Positions 1-11,770 of a DNA stretch of 64,000 nt are shown one piece after another; position 1 is the first letter of the stretch; each line of letters opens with the position of its first letter. A program made the translations under genes and the position numbers. Origin of the DNA: Daldinia sp. FL1419 (lineage: Eukaryota; Ascomycota; Sordariomycetes; Xylariales; Hypoxylaceae); the NCBI GenBank assembly GCA_025201765.1, contig MU623378.1:124001-188000 (forward strand). Reading direction: 5' to 3'. The notes under the pieces were generated by a model that was given only the letters and a program-made list of their open reading frames with translations, had not been told where the DNA came from and did not search any database.

Positions 1-310
1 ACAAGCTGCACTGGGAACTTTTCTGGGATCCGTATAGCCCTCACTCCATAGGGATCGCTGCTCCTCCTGCTTCACTCTGATCTCGCCGTGCCTTACGGCC
101 GCTTATCTTAAGACAAAAGGCCTAACCGTTATAGATACTCTTGGCCTGTACAGTTCACAAGCAAGTAGCCCACTAGGAGCGCCGACTCAAGGTACGTGAT
201 ATTTCTCTTATCCACCATATTTACCCATTGGCCCTCTCCTCCGGCGCTCCAACTGTAAGATATTGTATTGGAATTATGTTTCATAGGTATTAACGAAGCT
301 ATTTGAATAG
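1..310. other. Window edge, no gene supported
   Basis: I see no reading frame with recognisable protein similarity here. It may hold the 5' leader of the small gene that follows. Confidence 0.4.
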
Positions 311-840
311 ATGCTGGACAACGAGGAATGGTGCTATCTCCGCACCTCTGACTACACTTCTCCGGAGTCTAAAGTAAGTAACTGTTCAACTTGTCGAAGC
401 CTTTTTATATGAATTACTACGTTACCTTACACGGTATACAAATTATCTATGAAGGGTATCATATCCATTGGTGTAGAATGGGTATTAAGCATGTTTGAAG
501 ATTCAAGTCAACTTGAGATATCCATCGCTAACCAGGTATCTAATATTCACAGGAGGCGAACGCTCGGATCCGAAAGAGAAAATTCGTTCGTAACATTGAA
601 CTTGAGAATGAGTTGTTGGAGCTTTTCGGGATTCTAGATCGGCTCGACGAAGAGGACTCAGCGGCTAGCATGCCCTACGAGGATACGACAACGGAGAAGA
701 CCATCGATGATTCTCAAGTGTTTCAGGGAGTGACAATAGAGGACCTGGGGAATTCCACTGCCGTTTCCAAAGACGGTGATGAGAACACCGAGTCCACCGT
801 CGCCCAATCTAGATTTGTTAGTAACAAGATTTCTTATTAA
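311..840 (+). CDS. Short two-exon orphan protein (116 aa, tentative)
   Basis: Proposed join 311..373 and 553..840. The first exon ends at a GTAAGT donor (374) and the second follows a CTAAT branch site and CACAG acceptor (552). The 179-nt intron is phase 0 and the joined frame runs open to a TAA at 838. The protein has a basic, Glu/Leu-rich stretch around residues 22-50 (many Arg/Lys, then a LENELLEL segment that could form a short amphipathic helix), followed by an acidic Ser/Thr-rich tail. I do not recognise the family. It could be a relic of a larger regulator, because a basic segment before a short helix is common in fungal transcription factors, but no zinc cluster or bZIP signature is visible. 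A frame from ATG 449 also exists but would need a 17-nt intron, which is too short. Confidence 0.35.
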
Positions 841-1674
841 TGTGCTCGAAAACTAATTTAACTTAGGGGCTCCCGCTGAGAGCGGCCATGGTGATTCCCG
901 TCATCAGCATGGCCGTTTATTACTTTCTCTGAATGGTGGAACTACTCCCTTGATATGACTTGGGGATTTACTTCTTAGTGCTTACCTCAAGCATCATAGC
1001 CGGGAGAATGGGATAGGGGTTAAGGGATGAAGGCCTCTGGCGGGAATATACCGTCACGAGGCGGAACAAGAAACAAGGAAGCAAATTTACCATCCAGCTA
1101 GGAACTCAATAGCGACGGAAGTACAAAACTCTCTGATACCCTGAATCCCTGAAATATACCACCATTTCAGCAATTATGTGTTGCCTTCGATTGTGAAATG
1201 CGTTTCCTCCTTCTGTCGTTCAGTATACCTCGGCGACAGACAACGTGATTTGAGTTTAGCAATCATTGGACCCTGGAGCACTCCTATTGTCGGCGCTACG
1301 TGATTATCCCAATAAGAGGCCTTTATATCGACATATAAAGGTACCTACATGTAGGTATCTACCTATGTAAGTATGTACGTACTAAGGTACCTAAGAAGGT
1401 ACACGTTCTAATCTAATATTCACACAGTATCTACCTGGATACCTGGATAGGTAGGCACCTGAGGCACCTATCCAAGAAAAGACAATTAACACATCGCTAC
1501 CTTAGGGGAGCAAAATGATAATTTCCTAATCCATTCATCTTTTACCCTTCCTAACCAATCAACGTCAAAAGCCTAAGTTCAATTCACCCAAGCATTAATT
1601 CCAAACTTAACCACCAAAATAACCAGTAAACATCATCAAAACTTACCAAAAACCTCGATCAATCAACAAAGACC
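841..1674. other. Intergenic with TACCT/AGGTA-type short repeats
   Basis: No gene is supported. Around 1335-1475 there are many copies of short elements related to GGTACCTA and TAGGTA in both orientations, giving potential hairpins. The C/A-rich stretch 1550-1670 before the next gene resembles a fungal promoter or 5' leader. Confidence 0.5.
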
Positions 1675-1737
1675 GTGAGTTTAACTGCATCATGAAGTCC
1701 TATCTAAGAGGTCTGGATTGGCTGACGTGAGAATCAG
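1675..1737 (+). other. Probable 5'UTR intron of the tail-anchored protein gene
   Basis: A GTGAGT donor at 1675, a GCTGAC branch-like site near 1721 and a CAG acceptor ending at 1737 lie three bases before the ATG at 1741. The size (63 nt) is typical for fungal introns. Confidence 0.45.
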
Positions 1738-1740
1738 AAG

Positions 1741-2461
1741 ATGTCCGGTCAATCCTCTTCCTCGTCTAGCAATGACGATGCGGAACCCGTCAGTCTCGCA
1801 AGGATTTCTGTGGGTTTAATTATTTTATTCATAAACTTTGAATCCCGTTTTCCAGTAAACTTTCGCCCTTTTATTTACATTTACTCACGAAGTATTTCAA
1901 TATTAGGCGTCGCTGGAAGGCGTACAAAACCAACTACGTCGCTACGGTGCCATCCATCGCGTCAGATTCGCAGATGAAGACAGGCATGCTGCCATCAAAG
2001 TCCTCGTCAAGTCGATCGCATCCATTCACAAATGTATGGAGGCTCAGTCAGAACAGCTAGAGAACCTTCGATATCATGTTCGCGACGAGAAGTACGATAT
2101 CGTCAAGGTTCTAATGGGTAACTTGAATGAACAAGTGAGCGCCCTGAAGGAAAAAATAGAAGAATCGGCGCGCATGGCCTCACAGCTCCAGAATAGCCTT
2201 GAGCTCATACATAACGACCGTATCCAGCCCAACCGAAAGGATACCACGGAGGCCTCGCAACATCGGCAACAGGAACCCCACGCGAAAGCAAAGGGAAGAA
2301 GGGAAATCGAGACTTACCTCGTAAGATTTATACAATAACCTTTATCAAACTTACATGCTGACAAGCTACAGGTGACGTTCGTTTACTCCGTATCCTGTGC
2401 TGTTGGCCTCTTCGCTCTTCTTTACGTCGTCTATTATGACGTAATATTCGATGAGGCATAA
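1741..2461 (+). CDS. Tail-anchored coiled-coil protein (about 190 aa), unknown function
   Basis: Proposed join 1741..1809, 1907..2320 and 2372..2461, all phase 0. The last intron (GTAAGA..CTACAG, 51 nt) is clear. The first is less certain: the donor may be GTGGGT at 1810 or GTAAAC at 1855, and both keep the frame. The protein opens with a Ser-rich tail and continues as a predicted helical, coiled-coil middle (about residues 24-135, rich in Glu/Lys/Gln/Leu). It ends with one hydrophobic segment in exon 3 (about 161-183) followed by a short acidic end. That topology fits a tail-anchored membrane protein with the coiled coil facing the cytosol. No family is recognised; size and shape resemble SNARE-like or organelle tether proteins, but that is only a structural analogy. 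Confidence 0.55.
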
Positions 2462-3071
2462 TAGCCCAGTACACGTCTACAGATGTTTACAAGCATCTAT
2501 AATTCTATGAAAGATGGCCAACGATGCCTTCTTTGTTAGGCGAAATACCGAGTGTCTTTAGAAACTCTGGTCCTTCGATAATCTACAGACAGGCAACAAG
2601 TCATCGATATAGATGGCGTTGGGTTTCAGGTAGATAGCCCAAGCACGATATTAATCCGACGTTAAAAATGGCGATTATAACTCTCTCATAAATGAAGCTA
2701 TTATGTACAATAAAATGAAACCTGCAAAATAAGATCAGATGATGTTGATAATATTATCTACAGCCAATAACGATTAATGAAACTTTTATACATCGTTGCT
2801 GGGGAGTGGATGATGGTACTTGGGTACGTGAAAGATTACGTAACTAGCTATAGTTCCACTTAGTTATTGGCTAATGAGAACTAGACTCAGTGGACCCTCT
2901 AAGTGGGTCCATCTTCCTCAATTATGAGCTTTGCGGTTTGACTCGTGATGTCGTCTTACAACATTTTTTTTAAAGAAAAAAAAAAAACTCGGACGATACC
3001 TCATCATCTATTTTCCATTTTGTAAGGATCATCGCATACACCGACGGATCGGATAGGTCAAGAGTTGAAGG
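2462..3071. other. Intergenic, no gene seen
   Basis: AT-rich spacer between two same-strand genes. A T-run facing an A-run (about 2964-2988) forms a simple inverted homopolymer just upstream of the Cactin start and could act as a nucleosome-free promoter element. Confidence 0.45.
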
Positions 3072-4913
3072 ATGGATCCCGGGCGACGTGCTATGATTTA
3101 TGGCCGTAAGTCACCCCCTCGCCGCGATATTACATCTCCTAGACGAGATCTCAGTAATAGAATCACCAAGTCATCGCGACCGACCCAGAACAAACCAACG
3201 AGTTCTACCGCAAAGCCCGCCACCCAAAATTGGTTGAGCCAAGATGAGCAGTCTCAGCAATTCGTCGCTGACGAGGATAAATTCGTCTTAAAGCAGGCCA
3301 AGAAGAAAGCCGACATTCGCGTTAGGGAGGGGCGAGCAAAACCCATCGATCTCCTAGCGTTTAACCTGCGATATATTGATACCGATCGTGACGTTTTCGA
3401 TGACGGCGATGCCGATATCACTATTGACGTACCTCCACCCGGCGCTGTTATAGAAGGCCTGAAGGAATCCGCACTTGATGAACTGGATGCCGATATTACG
3501 CCGTACTTGACTCTCGAAACGAATGCGAGAAACAGAGATTATTGGAAGGCTCTGCAGACACTCTGCACTGACCGAAGGCAGCGACTTAAGCCTATGGGTC
3601 CGGAGGAGCGCGTTGTCAATTCTGTCAGCGCCGACGTAGACAAGATACTTGGTCCAAAGAATCTCGAGCAGTTGGAGAAGCTTGAAGGCCAGATACAGGC
3701 TAAGCTCCGCTCAGATGAGGTTATGGATACCGATTACTGGGAACAACTACTCAAAAGCTTGCAAGTCTTTAAAGCAAAGGCTAAGCTCAAGAATATATGC
3801 GAGCAAATTAGAGAGAGCAGAATCAAGTTCTTAGAGGGCCAGGATCCAGAAAAGGCAAAGGCGCTTGCCGAGTCTCCATCGTTTGGGGGTATCGCCCAGG
3901 AAGGTTCAAAAGAGATCGCAACAGCTTCTACTTCAAAGGCGACAACCGATACAGCTCTTGTATCTACGGCAAGTAGCTCTACCAGCGCACCACCTCCCGG
4001 CACTGCCCGATTTGAGACCAGTGGCAACGAAGATTTCTCTCAAGCTACTAAAGCTCTGTATGAGCGAGAAGTTGCACGAGGCATTAGTGAGAATGAGGAG
4101 ATATTCACGGCTGAAGAAACCGTTCCGAGCAGTACGAAGCCGCAGTGGGCTGATAAATATAGGCCTCGTAAACCAAGGTATTTCAATCGGGTGCAGATGG
4201 GATATGAGTGGAACAAGTACAATCAAACGCACTACGATCACGATAACCCGCCTCCAAAAGTAGTTCAGGGCTACAAATTCAATATATTCTATCCTGATCT
4301 GATTGACAAGACGAAAGCGCCCACCTTCAAAATAATTCGAGAACATGGGCGACGAAGGGGCGAGTCTTTTGCGCCAGCGGGGGAGGAAGATACATGTCTC
4401 ATTCGTTTTATTGCTGGGCCGCCGTACGAGGATATTGCTTTTCGCATCGTGGATCGGGAATGGGATTATAGCGCCAAAAAAGATCGCGGCTTCAAGAGCA
4501 GCTTTGACAAGGTATGCCATCCTTTCCTTTAAATTACATGCATAGTCAGTCGATAGGCTTGAAATGTCATGCCTTTGTATCACGTGGCCAGGGGGCACCG
4601 AGCGATGACAACCGGGCTGTCTGAGCTGCTTATTCCCGAATCTCGTCTGGTGGCCCCCAAAATGTTGATCCTTAAGCCGTGTCTATCATTATTGCCTGGC
4701 ATTTGGGTTTTGAATTGGTTTTTTTTTCAGCCTATGCACGTTTCCACCTCTCTGGTTCTTCGATCGCCATTAGAATAAGTTGTATCTAATTATTCGCGTT
4801 TATAGGGAATTCTTCAGCTTCATTTCCAGTTTAAAAAGGTAAGTACTCGTATTTATAGTTACCGAGATCGTGATGAATACTGACATATCACATAGATCTA
4901 CTATCGGAAGTAG
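3072..4913 (+). CDS. Cactin, spliceosome-associated protein
   Basis: Join 3072..4511, 4806..4838 and 4896..4913, giving 496 aa. Cactin is a nuclear protein of the late spliceosome; in fission yeast the orthologue (Cay1) is needed for efficient splicing and telomere maintenance. The N-terminus (1-60) is Arg/Ser-rich and disordered. The Cactin middle domain covers about 70-260, starting near the KKKADIRVREGRAKPIDLLA segment. A disordered Ser/Thr linker follows, then the conserved C-terminal domain from about 355 (PQWADKYRPRKPRYFNRV, GYEWNKYNQTHYD, FNIFYPDL, LIRF, DREWDY). The last residues come from two tiny exons of 33 and 18 nt (GILQLHFQFKK then IYYRK) and match the family's aromatic/basic ending, which fixes the splice model. 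Intron 1 is long for this organism (294 nt) and contains a decoy acceptor. If it is retained, the protein ends a few codons after the donor. Confidence 0.93.
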
Positions 4914-7900
4914 AAAATTCAAGCCACCACATTTCGATGCGTTCTCAACGACAAATGTAAAGGATTCTATGTTCGGGTCATTACGCGGTATGGGCTTGTA
5001 CCAATCAACTGACCTAATAATAAGGGGATAATATCTGGATATCGTACGGTGTATAGGTACCGTTAGCAAGTAATATACGAAGCTTTATTGCATTGTGGAA
5101 GTGCATCGGAGAAGTGCGAATCGCCTTGGTTTCGGTAGCACAGCGCGCGGAGAGCTGCCTTAACTCCCTAGTCAGACCACATTATGAGAGGCTACGGCCA
5201 CAAGGGGGGGCTCCATTTAGGGGGGGGATTATTAGACATGATAATGGCAAAAAAAAAATTAGAGCTTTGGCCTAGTATGAAGCGAATATTCGTGGCTGTG
5301 AGCAGATTCCGTTGCTCGCTAAGTTCGGAGTGAACATAAGTGAATAATACGTGAATGCGAAGAAATTATCGATATACCTCTACCAATTAAATTGACCTTA
5401 CAATCTCAATCTCCTAATGTGCTGGTCCTAACGTTGCTGTTCTACTCCGAACGAACGATTCAGAAATCCTTGCAAATATGAAGCTTCGATCGAGATTCTA
5501 GAAGGGGACGTTGCGATGACTTGCATGCGGCAGAGATGGCTGGGGGCTTCTCTTCCAAGACAGTTTCAGGACATATTTAGTAAGGCTGGAAAAGGCGATC
5601 CCGCCGGAGACTACGAGAGAACCAAATAATGATTGGTTCTATTTGGCGAATATGCGAATAGGTATTTTACTTAGGATGCAAGCATCCGGGACGCGGGAGG
5701 AGAGCCCTAATTCCGCTGCTATTCTGCGCACAGTGTCTTCAGGGAGGCTTGCGTCGCCACTTATACAATAGTATTGTTTAGGGGTCAACTGAGCTAGGAG
5801 AATTTCTTTTATTTCCTTTTTTCCATATTACAACGTCATATTAAGTCGTTAGGCTTAATCTCCGTTTCGCCAAGTTGACTATTACGAATCAACAAGTCCC
5901 CCAAGAGGGCAATACTCACCCATTCTGACTATGTCATAGGTTGTTTAACTGGTCAATGCCCCTTACGGGCAACCAATTGCCCGATACCAACGTTCCGGAT
6001 GGCTCTTTTCGACACACGAAACACAATTCCGTTTGCACAAGAAGAAACACGCTGCATGCATGCAAATGTATGTAGCTAGCTATATGTATAGGAAGCACAC
6101 ATGCATACAAAGTATGCACACAATATGTGCTGACGCAGTCAGATACGCATATATAATATACAAATAGACGATTGTACGATGCAGGAAGATACTTGGGATA
6201 CATCTAAGCAGCATCTTACATGCCACAAAGCTTTTGAAGTGTCTAATCAATCTGGCCAAGCTGGTCAAGCTGATCAAGCTAATCCGGTAGACCGAGATAG
6301 ATGACAGGAAAGAAGGGAAAAGAGTAAACATCAATTACCTAGGAACAGGTGTTTTTTTGGAAAGCAAGAGGGGAAGTCTGAGGGATCAGGTGCGTTGGCA
6401 GGATACAGAGCAGTCAGAAAGGTTCACAATAGCCTTGTCATCGGCCTACAACAATAGTCCTGTAATAGTTCCGTGTTGTGGAAGTGCTGTGGAAGTGTTG
6501 TGGGAGCGCAAAGACGCGAGACGCAAGACGCAAAACGCAAAAAGGGTTCTTTACCGGCGCCCCAATTCGGTATTCCTCTCTCAGATTATTATTTACTATT
6601 TATTATTTATTATTTTACTTCCTTCCTTTCTCCCCTCGTCGACTACCTATCTCGTTCTAGCTCCAAATATCTCTCTGCACAAATTTATTCCACCCTAGGT
6701 CATTTGACAGGCGGAAAAGAGAAGTTTACCTACACCGTTTAGGACCCACCACAGTTATTGAATTCTTTTGCATTGGCCAGATTCAACTCGCAGCTAGGGT
6801 TGTGTGAGCTTTTTATATTCCTTGTTGAAAAACTAGTAAAAGGGTACGTACTCGAGTTTTTTTTGTTGGCTTTTTTTTTTTTTTTTTTTTTTTTTCCTTA
6901 GATTGGAGGGTTTATCCAGGGCAGCAAGGCCTGCCAGGGCTATTCCTACCTGCTCCTCCATACATCTTGCCCATCTACAGCTACAAATGCAAGTACCAAC
7001 TTGCATATAGAGGTGGAAACTTGACCTGGTTTAGTGGTATAGATACATACATCATACTTCCCAAGGGGTACGGGAGTACATTATCCTAGGTAACCAACTT
7101 GAGCAGCTGGGTGCCACTACCTGGGGTCTACTAGATTATCTGTAGCTACTAGGATCCCATATGGACGTGGGTCCGCTATTTAGTTACATGTATTCTTAAT
7201 CTCATGTTGATGAAGTAGGTACGATTCCCACCCCCGGACCACCTAAGCAGGCACCTAGGCACCTAGGCTCTCTGGGCACCCTCCTTCTTTCGTACAGAGG
7301 TACCTCTTTTATGTACTCATTTGCGTACCCTTGGGTACTTATCATCGTCCTTCTATGTACTGTATTTTTATCTACATCCAATACGTTACATAACATCCAC
7401 CTTACTACCTCTTGCTACATCCTTATTACTTACATACATTAGTATCTACCCGGATACATGACCTTGCATTTGCGTGCTATGAAGTACTTGCAATACATTT
7501 ACTTACATGGAAGTCTCTCCCCTTCGTCTTGCACAGCATTGAGTTCCATACTCCATTAAACCTCCATACAACTCCATACAACTCCATACACAAATCTCCA
7601 TACAACTTCCCATATCTCTTTCTTCCAGCTCATCTTTGCGTAGTAAGAAAATCCAGCTTCGACTTTGGAATCTACTTAAACGCATACCTACAAACATAGC
7701 TACAAACATAGTTATCTTCAGAATTACCCTCTTACATCTTGCCTACAGAGGTTGCTATCTATTTACATACCTTATTCGTCTCCCCACGTACACCAAGTTG
7801 TCTCCCATTACTTAGACCTTGTTATCATTCTTACCATCGTTTCTTACGCAAGTTTGTAGTTTCTGCTTGAAAAAAAGCATACTTACGCTTGACAAAAAAA

Positions 7901-8021
7901 CTACTTTTTTTTTCGCGTTGTTAACATATTTTACTCTGATTTTGTTCTTGCTCCGTTGGTTGTCGCGGCGTCGTGAGCCAAGTCTGACGGGTTTAGTCGG
8001 CAACTCCTTGGACTCGCCGGA
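4914..8021. other. Long upstream region and probable leader of the forkhead gene
   Basis: No protein gene is supported over 3.1 kb. Visible features are a run of 25 T (6871-6895), AT-rich TTATTTA repeats (6585-6615), a CACCTAGG direct repeat near 7251-7268, and repeated CCATACAACT units (7563-7612). The pyrimidine-rich stretch ending at the forkhead ATG is typical of long 5' leaders of fungal developmental regulators. Several small open frames inside would act as upstream ORFs if the leader is transcribed. Confidence 0.5.
6871..6895. repeat. Poly(T) tract of 25
   Basis: Uninterrupted run of T, preceded by an 8-T run, upstream of the forkhead gene. Such dA:dT tracts commonly exclude nucleosomes in fungal promoters. 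Confidence 0.85.
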
Positions 8022-9870
8022 ATGCAACAAAGATTCCCAGACGGCTTGCCCGTCAACTGCTTACCGTCTTGCAACCAAGTTACTAACCAGAGGCGAAACT
8101 GCGCAACACAATCAACGGCCAACTCGGCGGATCTCCCCAGTGTGGACACTTACTATATTCCCTCTCCGACTCCACAGGTTGCAGAAGGAGGCCATCAAGC
8201 CCAATCTCAACCCTCGTCTTCTGCCGTGTTTCCTATGACAGTTAATACGTCCATTCCAACTTACCAAAATCCTCAAATTCACTCAGCTAGCTCCTCGCCG
8301 CAAGGCGTCTGGCCCACGCCACCCTCCACTACTTGTGAAGAAGATCTCGACAATTACTCCTATAAAGACTCTCCCACGAGCGGTTCCCGCGGTTCTCAGC
8401 CTCTTGTGCCCTGCTCGGGGCGCTCCTCAGTCGTCAGCCCTAGGAGCTGGTCACCACAGACGGCCCAGCATATTAACATCCACCAGCCATTTCTCAAGGA
8501 ATCAGATCATATGTCAACCTATAACTTCAGAGGTTGTCCACAGTTGCAACACGAGCACCAAATCCATCACAATATGGCGACTTCTGCGTATGAAAACACT
8601 AGTTTTGCTTCAGCTAATTTAGCTTCAAGCGGTATACCGCAATCCGAGGTAGCACCCATTAGCCACAGCCACTCAGAGCCTAACTCGTCTGTTATAATCC
8701 AAAGTGGATCGCCCCAGGGAGAACATGGACTGGAAGCATCATATAGCTCTTACGGCCAAGATGATAGCTCGCAACACCCCGGCCAAGGGCTCGAGGAGAA
8801 CGAGCAAGAGTCGGAGAAAGCGGACGGCCCTTATGCTCAGCTAATCCATCAGGCCTTTATGAGCCGGCGCACACGTGCCATGACACTACAAGAAATCTAT
8901 CAGTGGTTTCGCGAGAACACAGACAAGGAAAAGACGGACAAGGGGAATAAGCGGAATGGGTGGCAGAACAGTATTCGACACAACCTTAGTATGAACCATG
9001 TAAGTCCCCTACAATTTGCTCGCATGGTACGAAAATACGTACCTACATAAGTATTATTGCATGTGGTGACAATATCTACGAGGCTTTATCATAATTTCTA
9101 GCGGAATTTGGGACTGACTGACGCTTTCCAACAAAAAGGCTTTTGTTAGACGCGAACGAAAGGCGAGTTCCGATGACCCTCTAAGCGGGTCGGGAGAAGC
9201 GAAGAAGATATCGCAATGGGTGTTGGAGGAATGGGCCGTCAATGGTGTACAGAGTACTACGCGCTACCGTAGCAAGGGAAATTCTAGTCGACGCGCCAAA
9301 TCTAGAAACCCCTCGAGGACGAATGCTCATGCTTCGGCGCGTGCAATGTCCGGTCGTAAAGGCGGGAAGAAAGCAGCAGCGAGCAAGAGGGCGATTATGG
9401 GCCGACAAAATCCTAACTCTATGTTCACGCCGGGCGGTGGTAACAACAACCTGCCAGGACAAGTGCAGAGCGTCGTCTACGAAGGATTAGCGTATCCTCT
9501 TCCCAGCCATACGAGGGACGAACCGATGACACCCCCCGATCCTAGCCACGAGGGCATAATTTTAGCGCCGAACTCAATGCAGCCGATGATACTATCGGCC
9601 AATGCCGCGAGTCATGAGTTCCCATTCGCGTCTAATGTCTCCCACTACGGTCAACATAGCCACCACAACATGTACTCAATTGAAAATGTGACGGGTATTT
9701 TCCAAGGACATCAAGCATCTATAAATGTACAAGGCGGTCAAGGACTACCGACAACAATGCATTCCGACTTCAACAATTCCCTATTTGAAGACCCGGAAGA
9801 TAGTCGCAACCATAGGCTTTCCTTCCCTTATTGGAACCAGCCGGGAGCAGGCGGACAATTCCAGCAGTAG
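8022..9870 (+). CDS. Forkhead (winged-helix) transcription factor
   Basis: Join 8022..8999 and 9139..9870, giving 569 aa. The forkhead DNA-binding domain starts near residue 273 (PYAQLIHQAFMSRRTRAMTL, then EIYQWFRENTD). Its recognition helix, NGWQNSIRHNLSMNH, sits exactly at the exon 1 end. After the 139-nt intron (GTAAGT..AAAAG) exon 2 resumes with AFVRRERK and the wing/helix KKISQWVLEEWAV. A basic patch (about 350-400, GRKGGKKAAASKR) follows and can serve as a nuclear signal. The N-terminal 270 residues and the C-terminal tail are Ser/Pro/Gln/His-rich and disordered, as in activation domains. It is predicted to bind forkhead sites in the nucleus; targets cannot be deduced. I chose ATG 8022 because it is the first ATG of the open frame. 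The very wide gene-free flanks on both sides suit a developmentally regulated gene. Confidence 0.93.
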
Positions 9871-11095
9871 TAACGCTGATTTCCAAGAAGCCCGGTTCTA
9901 CCTAGTTGTGAAATTGACGTTGAGATCTTCCTATTGGGCCAATGACAGCCGATCTCAGAATAAAAGAAAAGAACGGAAAAGTGAAGTTAGGCTAGAATAG
10001 GGATTGGAAATACGACATGCCTCTGTTTTGGAGCGGAAAAAGCAATATTCTCGAGCTCGACGCCGCAGTCTCGTCGCCTCCTATTAGAAGTAACCATTGC
10101 CGTTTACCGCACGTGGGGAAAAAGAAGTTGTTACCTGCTTGTACGACGCCACTACGAAAATTGCCGACAAGTTTAAATCGAGATACCTCGTCGCAGAAGC
10201 GAATGCGAACCATGGCCGAAAATGTTCCTAGCTGCGCCTTTGCCGATCTTCAATTCGGTTGTCTACCAATAATGTTTCCACTAAACCGCCTAGCCTCTTC
10301 GTACGAATCTAAAAGCTCATAAAGTACTGTTATTCAAGCAGTAAAAAAGACGGAAACATGATACACTCGGGTCACGATATGAGTGAAGATGATGATTTTA
10401 TAGTATGAGGATAACATGATCTCGCGAGATATATCCACCATGGAAGACAGACAGGCCTGGTAGGGAGATCAGTTCCCCCATTTGATTTCTATTTTTCTTT
10501 TCTCTAGATGCCTCTTGTCATAGGACTATTGGCATATGTCTATATTGTTTGCGGTGAATTATCATTTTTCTGCTTATCATATCTTTCTGTTGAATACCTT
10601 GCCGCGCTTCTTACAACTCCGTACACCGCAAGGCGTTTTTTACGAGTCATGTTTCTACAAAAGGCACGAGACAGATATTAGGGTGAAAAGAAGGCAGTCT
10701 CAATTTAAAACTGAATTAGCATTTTCTACTACGAAAACCTTAGAGAGGGATACGCGGTGTTAGGGGGGAGTAGCCGGCTGGGCGACCGCGACGCGAAATA
10801 CCACATGTCAATTATTCTTCACGCCTTCAAAAGGTTCTTTACTGCGGGTTGTGAGCAGGTTTTCGAACACAATGGTTTTTTCCCGTCACGTCAAGAGCAT
10901 TAGATTAGGCACAGTGGTTAGGAGAAGTGCGTTCTTTCGAGGAGGCGGGTGGACGATGTAAAAATGAAAATGGATTCCTGCTAAGTCGCGCTGCGTTCTG
11001 TGATAGGATTGGTACTATTGTGCGTTAGGCGCGAGCCACATGGTATGTATGGTATGCGTATAACGCAACGACCCTGGTCTGGCGGCTATTGGTAG
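9871..11095. other. 3' region of the forkhead gene and spacer
   Basis: No convincing gene. Open frames at 10017-10322 and 10536-10763 lack recognisable motifs and probably belong to the 3'UTR or spacer. Confidence 0.45.
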
Positions 11096-11200
11096 AGGGG
11101 GGAGGGGAGAAGAGGGTAGGGGTGTAGGGTAGGGGGGGAGGATGGATTATGGGTGACGGGATAAGACGGGAGAGGGAGGGAGAGAAGAGAGAGAGAGAGG
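11096..11200 (+). repeat. G-rich polypurine tract
   Basis: The plus strand carries repeated runs of 3-7 G separated by A or T (for example GTAGGGTAGGGGGGG), then GA-rich sequence ending in AGAGAGAGAG. Four or more close G-runs satisfy the usual G-quadruplex pattern. Confidence 0.8.
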
Positions 11201-11486
11201 TACAAGGTGAACTAGAAGTGAGGTGCCTTGACAAAGTGCGTGTTCCTATTCTGTATCGTTGTGCTAGCTGCATAGTACGAAATCCTTCCCCAGTTTTCCT
11301 GATCTAGCGTGGTGCGGTCGTAGGTAGTACTCCAACGATGGTTGCTTGAAAGAAGATGAAGAAGGAAGAAAATAAAAATAAAAAATAAAAAATCTAAGCC
11401 GCTTGAGTTTCTATTTCGAAGATTCTCTTACCTACCTAGGTACCTATTTACCTGTGCCATGCTATGCGCCTTTGTAGCTACCTACC

Positions 11487-11506
11487 TACCTAAGTTAGGT
11501 AGGCAG
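11487..11506. repeat. Perfect short inverted repeat CCTACCTAA..TTAGGTAGG
   Basis: Nine-base arms separated by about one base, embedded in further ACCTACCTACC and GGCAGGTACC copies. It is one of the dispersed intergenic TACCTAGGTA-type elements. Confidence 0.75.
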
Positions 11507-11594
11507 GTACCTTATTTTCGGACTTAGTTCGTTAGGGGTAGCTAGGGATTTATTATTATTTTTTTTTCTATTTTTTTTTCTTTGCACGAGACCG

Positions 11595-11631
11595 GCTAAC
11601 TAACTAACCTAACTAACTAACTAACTAACTA
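11595..11631 (+). repeat. CTAA tandem array
   Basis: About nine CTAA units with one CTAAC variation. It is the near reverse complement of the AGGTT array about 60 bases downstream. Confidence 0.85.
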
Positions 11632-11690
11632 GGTAGCCGTCGTGGGTGGTGGTGGTGTACCTTCTTCTCTATCTCCATGTCTACCCGGGT

Positions 11691-11720
11691 AGGTTAGGTT
11701 AGGTTAGGTTAGGTTAGGTA
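11691..11720 (+). repeat. AGGTT (TTAGG-like) tandem array
   Basis: Five AGGTT units plus AGGTA. In another register this is TTAGG, one base shorter than the TTAGGG telomere unit usual in filamentous fungi. The internal location argues against a true telomere. Confidence 0.85.
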
Positions 11721-11747
11721 TGTGTGTACGGTCAGTCTGCGGTCTAC

Positions 11748-11770
11748 ATGTATGTATGTATGTATGTATG
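11748..11770 (+). repeat. ATGT microsatellite
   Basis: Five to six tandem TGTA/ATGT units. Confidence 0.85.

Noticed and set aside
449..637. Open frame starting at ATG 449 joined through a 17-nt gap to the frame ending at 840
   Set aside because: An intron of 17 nt is too short; the sequence serves better as the branch/acceptor end of a 179-nt intron.
4569..4778. Open frame downstream of Cactin exon 1
   Set aside because: It lies in Cactin intron 1; the conserved protein end is restored only with the 4806 junction.
7819..8238. Open frame overlapping the forkhead start
   Set aside because: Different frame, hydrophobic low-complexity start without homology, and the forkhead frame is fully supported.
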